Shown one piece after another: positions 14,515 through 15,473 of a stretch of 15,473 nt of DNA (its first letter is position 1; every line of letters starts with the position of its first letter). The position numbers and the translations under genes are program-made. Origin of the DNA: an uncultured Oscillospiraceae bacterium (lineage in GTDB: Bacteria > Bacillota > Clostridia > Oscillospirales > Oscillospiraceae); contig CAKTOX010000033.1 of the NCBI GenBank assembly GCA_934590355.1, positions 1 through 15,473 of the forward strand. The letters are read 5' to 3'. The notes under the pieces are model-generated. The model did no database searches. It saw nothing but the letters and a program-made list of their open reading frames with translations, and was not told where the DNA came from.

Positions 14515-14532
14515 TCAGTCACCTGCGGTGAC
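14515..14532. repeat. Partial copy of the CTTCCCC-type hairpin element
   Basis: GTCACC/GGTGAC (14518-14532) is a short hairpin flanked by CCTCA on the left and AGCTCCC on the right. The minus strand of 4266-4290 in the left island has the same layout, with TCAGTC, a hairpin, then GACAGCTTCCCC. The gene-free interval from 14040 to 14569 otherwise holds only the repeats listed here and short unassigned stretches. Confidence 0.5.
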
Positions 14533-14569
14533 AGCTCCCTTTACGCCAGTTGTCCCCACGGCAGCGGCG

Positions 14570-15310
14570 CTAAAGCGCTGTCAAAAAAAGGGTGAGGGCG
14601 AAGGCAGTGAGAGTGGCGTAGCTTGCAAGGTGCGAGCTGCCGCGCCGATGCGACTGCGGGATCATATCGTCAACGATGACGTACAGCATCGTCCCCGCCG
14701 CGAACGCAAGCGCAAACGGCAGCACCCCGCGCGCGAGCGTGACGGCGAAATATCCGAAAAACAGCCCCGCGACCTCGACCGCGCCGCTTATGACCGCGAT
14801 CAGCGCCGCGCGCCGCTTTCCGGAGCCCGCGTGCAGCAGCGGAGGTATCAGCACCATCGCCTCGGGCAGGTTTTGAAACGCGATGCCCGCCGTGACGGTC
14901 AGGGTGTCGGAGAAGCTGTCCGTGCCGAAGCTCACCCCTGCCGCGATGCCCTCGGGAAAGTGGTGGATGGCGATGGCCGCAACGAACAGCGCCGCCGAGC
15001 GCGACGCGTCCGAGTCGTCCCTTGCGCCGATCATGCCCGTCAGCCGCGGGCCGAACAGCTTGAGCGCGCTCAGAAATGCCGCGCCGCATATCACACCGAG
15101 CGGGGTGAGGAAGATCGCCGCGCTGCCGCCGAGCTCCAGCGAGGGTGCGACCAGTCCCAGCACCGCCGCGCACAGCATTATCCCCGCCGCCGCGCCCGTG
15201 AGCGAGTCCTCAAGCGCCGTCGGTATGCTCTCGAGCCGAAACCCCGCGAGCGCGCCCGCAAGGCAGCACGCCGCGATGGCGGCCGCCGTTATAAACACGT
15301 ATATAAGCAA
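14570..15310 (-). CDS. ZIP family metal transporter
   Basis: This is a divalent metal cation transporter (zinc, iron or manganese class) of the cytoplasmic membrane. The 246-residue protein has about eight hydrophobic segments. The metal-binding helices are clear: AIHHFPEGIAAG (114-125, with His116/His117 and Glu120) in TM4 and GIAFQNLPEAM (142-152, with Gln146, Asn147 and Glu150) in TM5. A glutamate at 179 (GAVEVAG) and VDDMIPQSH (213-221) follow, as in GufA-like ZIPs. The usual His-rich loop between TM3 and TM4 is absent and replaced by a short Arg/Asp/Ser stretch (97-104). The start is a TTG at 15310 with a GGGGG ribosome-binding site; I see no better ATG or GTG. The stop codon lies at the edge of the right repeat island and no terminator is apparent. 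No promoter is confident. Confidence 0.92.
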   Translation of the reverse strand: MLIYVFITAAAIAACCLAGALAGFRLESIPTALEDSLTGAAAGIMLCAAVLGLVAPSLELGGSAAIFLTPLGVICGAAFLSALKLFGPRLTGMIGARDDSDASRSAALFVAAIAIHHFPEGIAAGVSFGTDSFSDTLTVTAGIAFQNLPEAMVLIPPLLHAGSGKRRAALIAVISGAVEVAGLFFGYFAVTLARGVLPFALAFAAGTMLYVIVDDMIPQSHRRGSSHLASYATLTAFALTLFLTAL

Positions 15311-15410
15311 GACAATACCCCCGATAACAAGGGCGGCCGAAGCGGTTCGGGTGCCCGTTACGCCATACTATGCCGCGCCGCTCGCAGTGGTGTACGAGTG
15401 AATTGTCAAA
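15311..15410. other. Spacer upstream of the ZIP gene with a possible IS30-type end
   Basis: The ZIP ribosome-binding site lies at its left end. Just beyond the possible transposase stop, the minus strand reads GCACTTAGTTTGACAATTCA (15399-15418), overlapping the stop codon. I recall this kind of sequence at the ends of some Firmicutes IS30-family elements. The embedded TTGACA has no good -10 hexamer at normal distance. Confidence 0.3.
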
Positions 15411-15473
15411 CTAAGTGCAACAGGAAGCGAGTTCAAAGTCCCACAAATCCTGAGCAGAACGGAAATTAAGAAC
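15411..15473 (-). pseudogene. Possible C-terminal end of an IS30-family transposase, cut by the window edge
   Basis: The frame is open from the right edge to a TAG stop at 15411-15413 and encodes 20 residues, including NFRSAQDLWDFEL. This resembles the C-terminal L-x-[YW]-[RK]-[ST]-x-x-[ED]-[LV]-[FW]-x-x-E-[LF] pattern of IS30-type transposases. A terminal-repeat-like sequence follows directly. With only 20 residues the call is weak, and whether the gene is intact cannot be judged. Confidence 0.35.

Noticed and set aside
14129..15469. 446-codon open frame on the plus strand across the right repeats and the ZIP gene
   Set aside because: It is rich in Arg/Ala/Gln as expected for an antisense GC-rich frame and spans non-coding repeats. 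The minus strand carries clear ZIP motifs.

Overview
The window looks like chromosomal DNA from a GC-rich, endospore-forming member of the Clostridia, possibly an Oscillospirales-type gut bacterium. The evidence is a complete GerA-type spore germination operon, Gram-positive Shine-Dalgarno and sigma-A promoter patterns, lipoprotein signal peptides, a clostridial-type rRNA leader, and protein sequences of Firmicutes character. The taxonomic placement is inference.

Layout, left to right. (1) Positions 1-250 hold two tandem consensus promoters and a boxA-like leader on the minus strand, so an rRNA operon almost certainly starts just beyond the left edge. (2) 335-4082 (+) is a translationally coupled germination receptor operon in the order A-C-B, with a possible sigma-G promoter so close to the start codon that the mRNA may be leaderless. 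(3) 4083-4675 has no gene and is a mosaic of palindromic repeats. (4) 4809-6527 (-) encodes a 572-residue membrane protein with two long heptad arrays that I cannot assign to a named function. It has its own promoter and terminator. (5) 6890-10363 (-) is a three-gene aspartate-pathway operon, homoserine dehydrogenase, aspartate kinase, then aspartate-semialdehyde dehydrogenase, with a strong promoter, a palindrome just after the transcription start, and a terminator. (6) 10805-13984 (+) is a TAXI-type TRAP transporter: a solute-binding lipoprotein and a fused QM permease, separated by a stable hairpin and followed by a terminator. (7) 14040-14560 is a second island of the same repeat family. 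(8) 14570-15310 (-) is a ZIP family metal transporter. (9) The last 63 bases may be the 3' end of an IS30-type transposase.

How the genes work together. The three ger products would form one inner-membrane receptor complex in the spore. Aspartate kinase and Asd make aspartate semialdehyde, the branch point for lysine/diaminopimelate, and Hom sends it toward threonine and methionine. The two TRAP genes form one secondary uptake system whose substrate is not visible from sequence. The most unusual items are the two related repeat islands about 10 kb apart, the duplicated heptad-array membrane protein, and the possible leaderless germination operon. I found no CRISPR array, no tRNA and no defence cassette.
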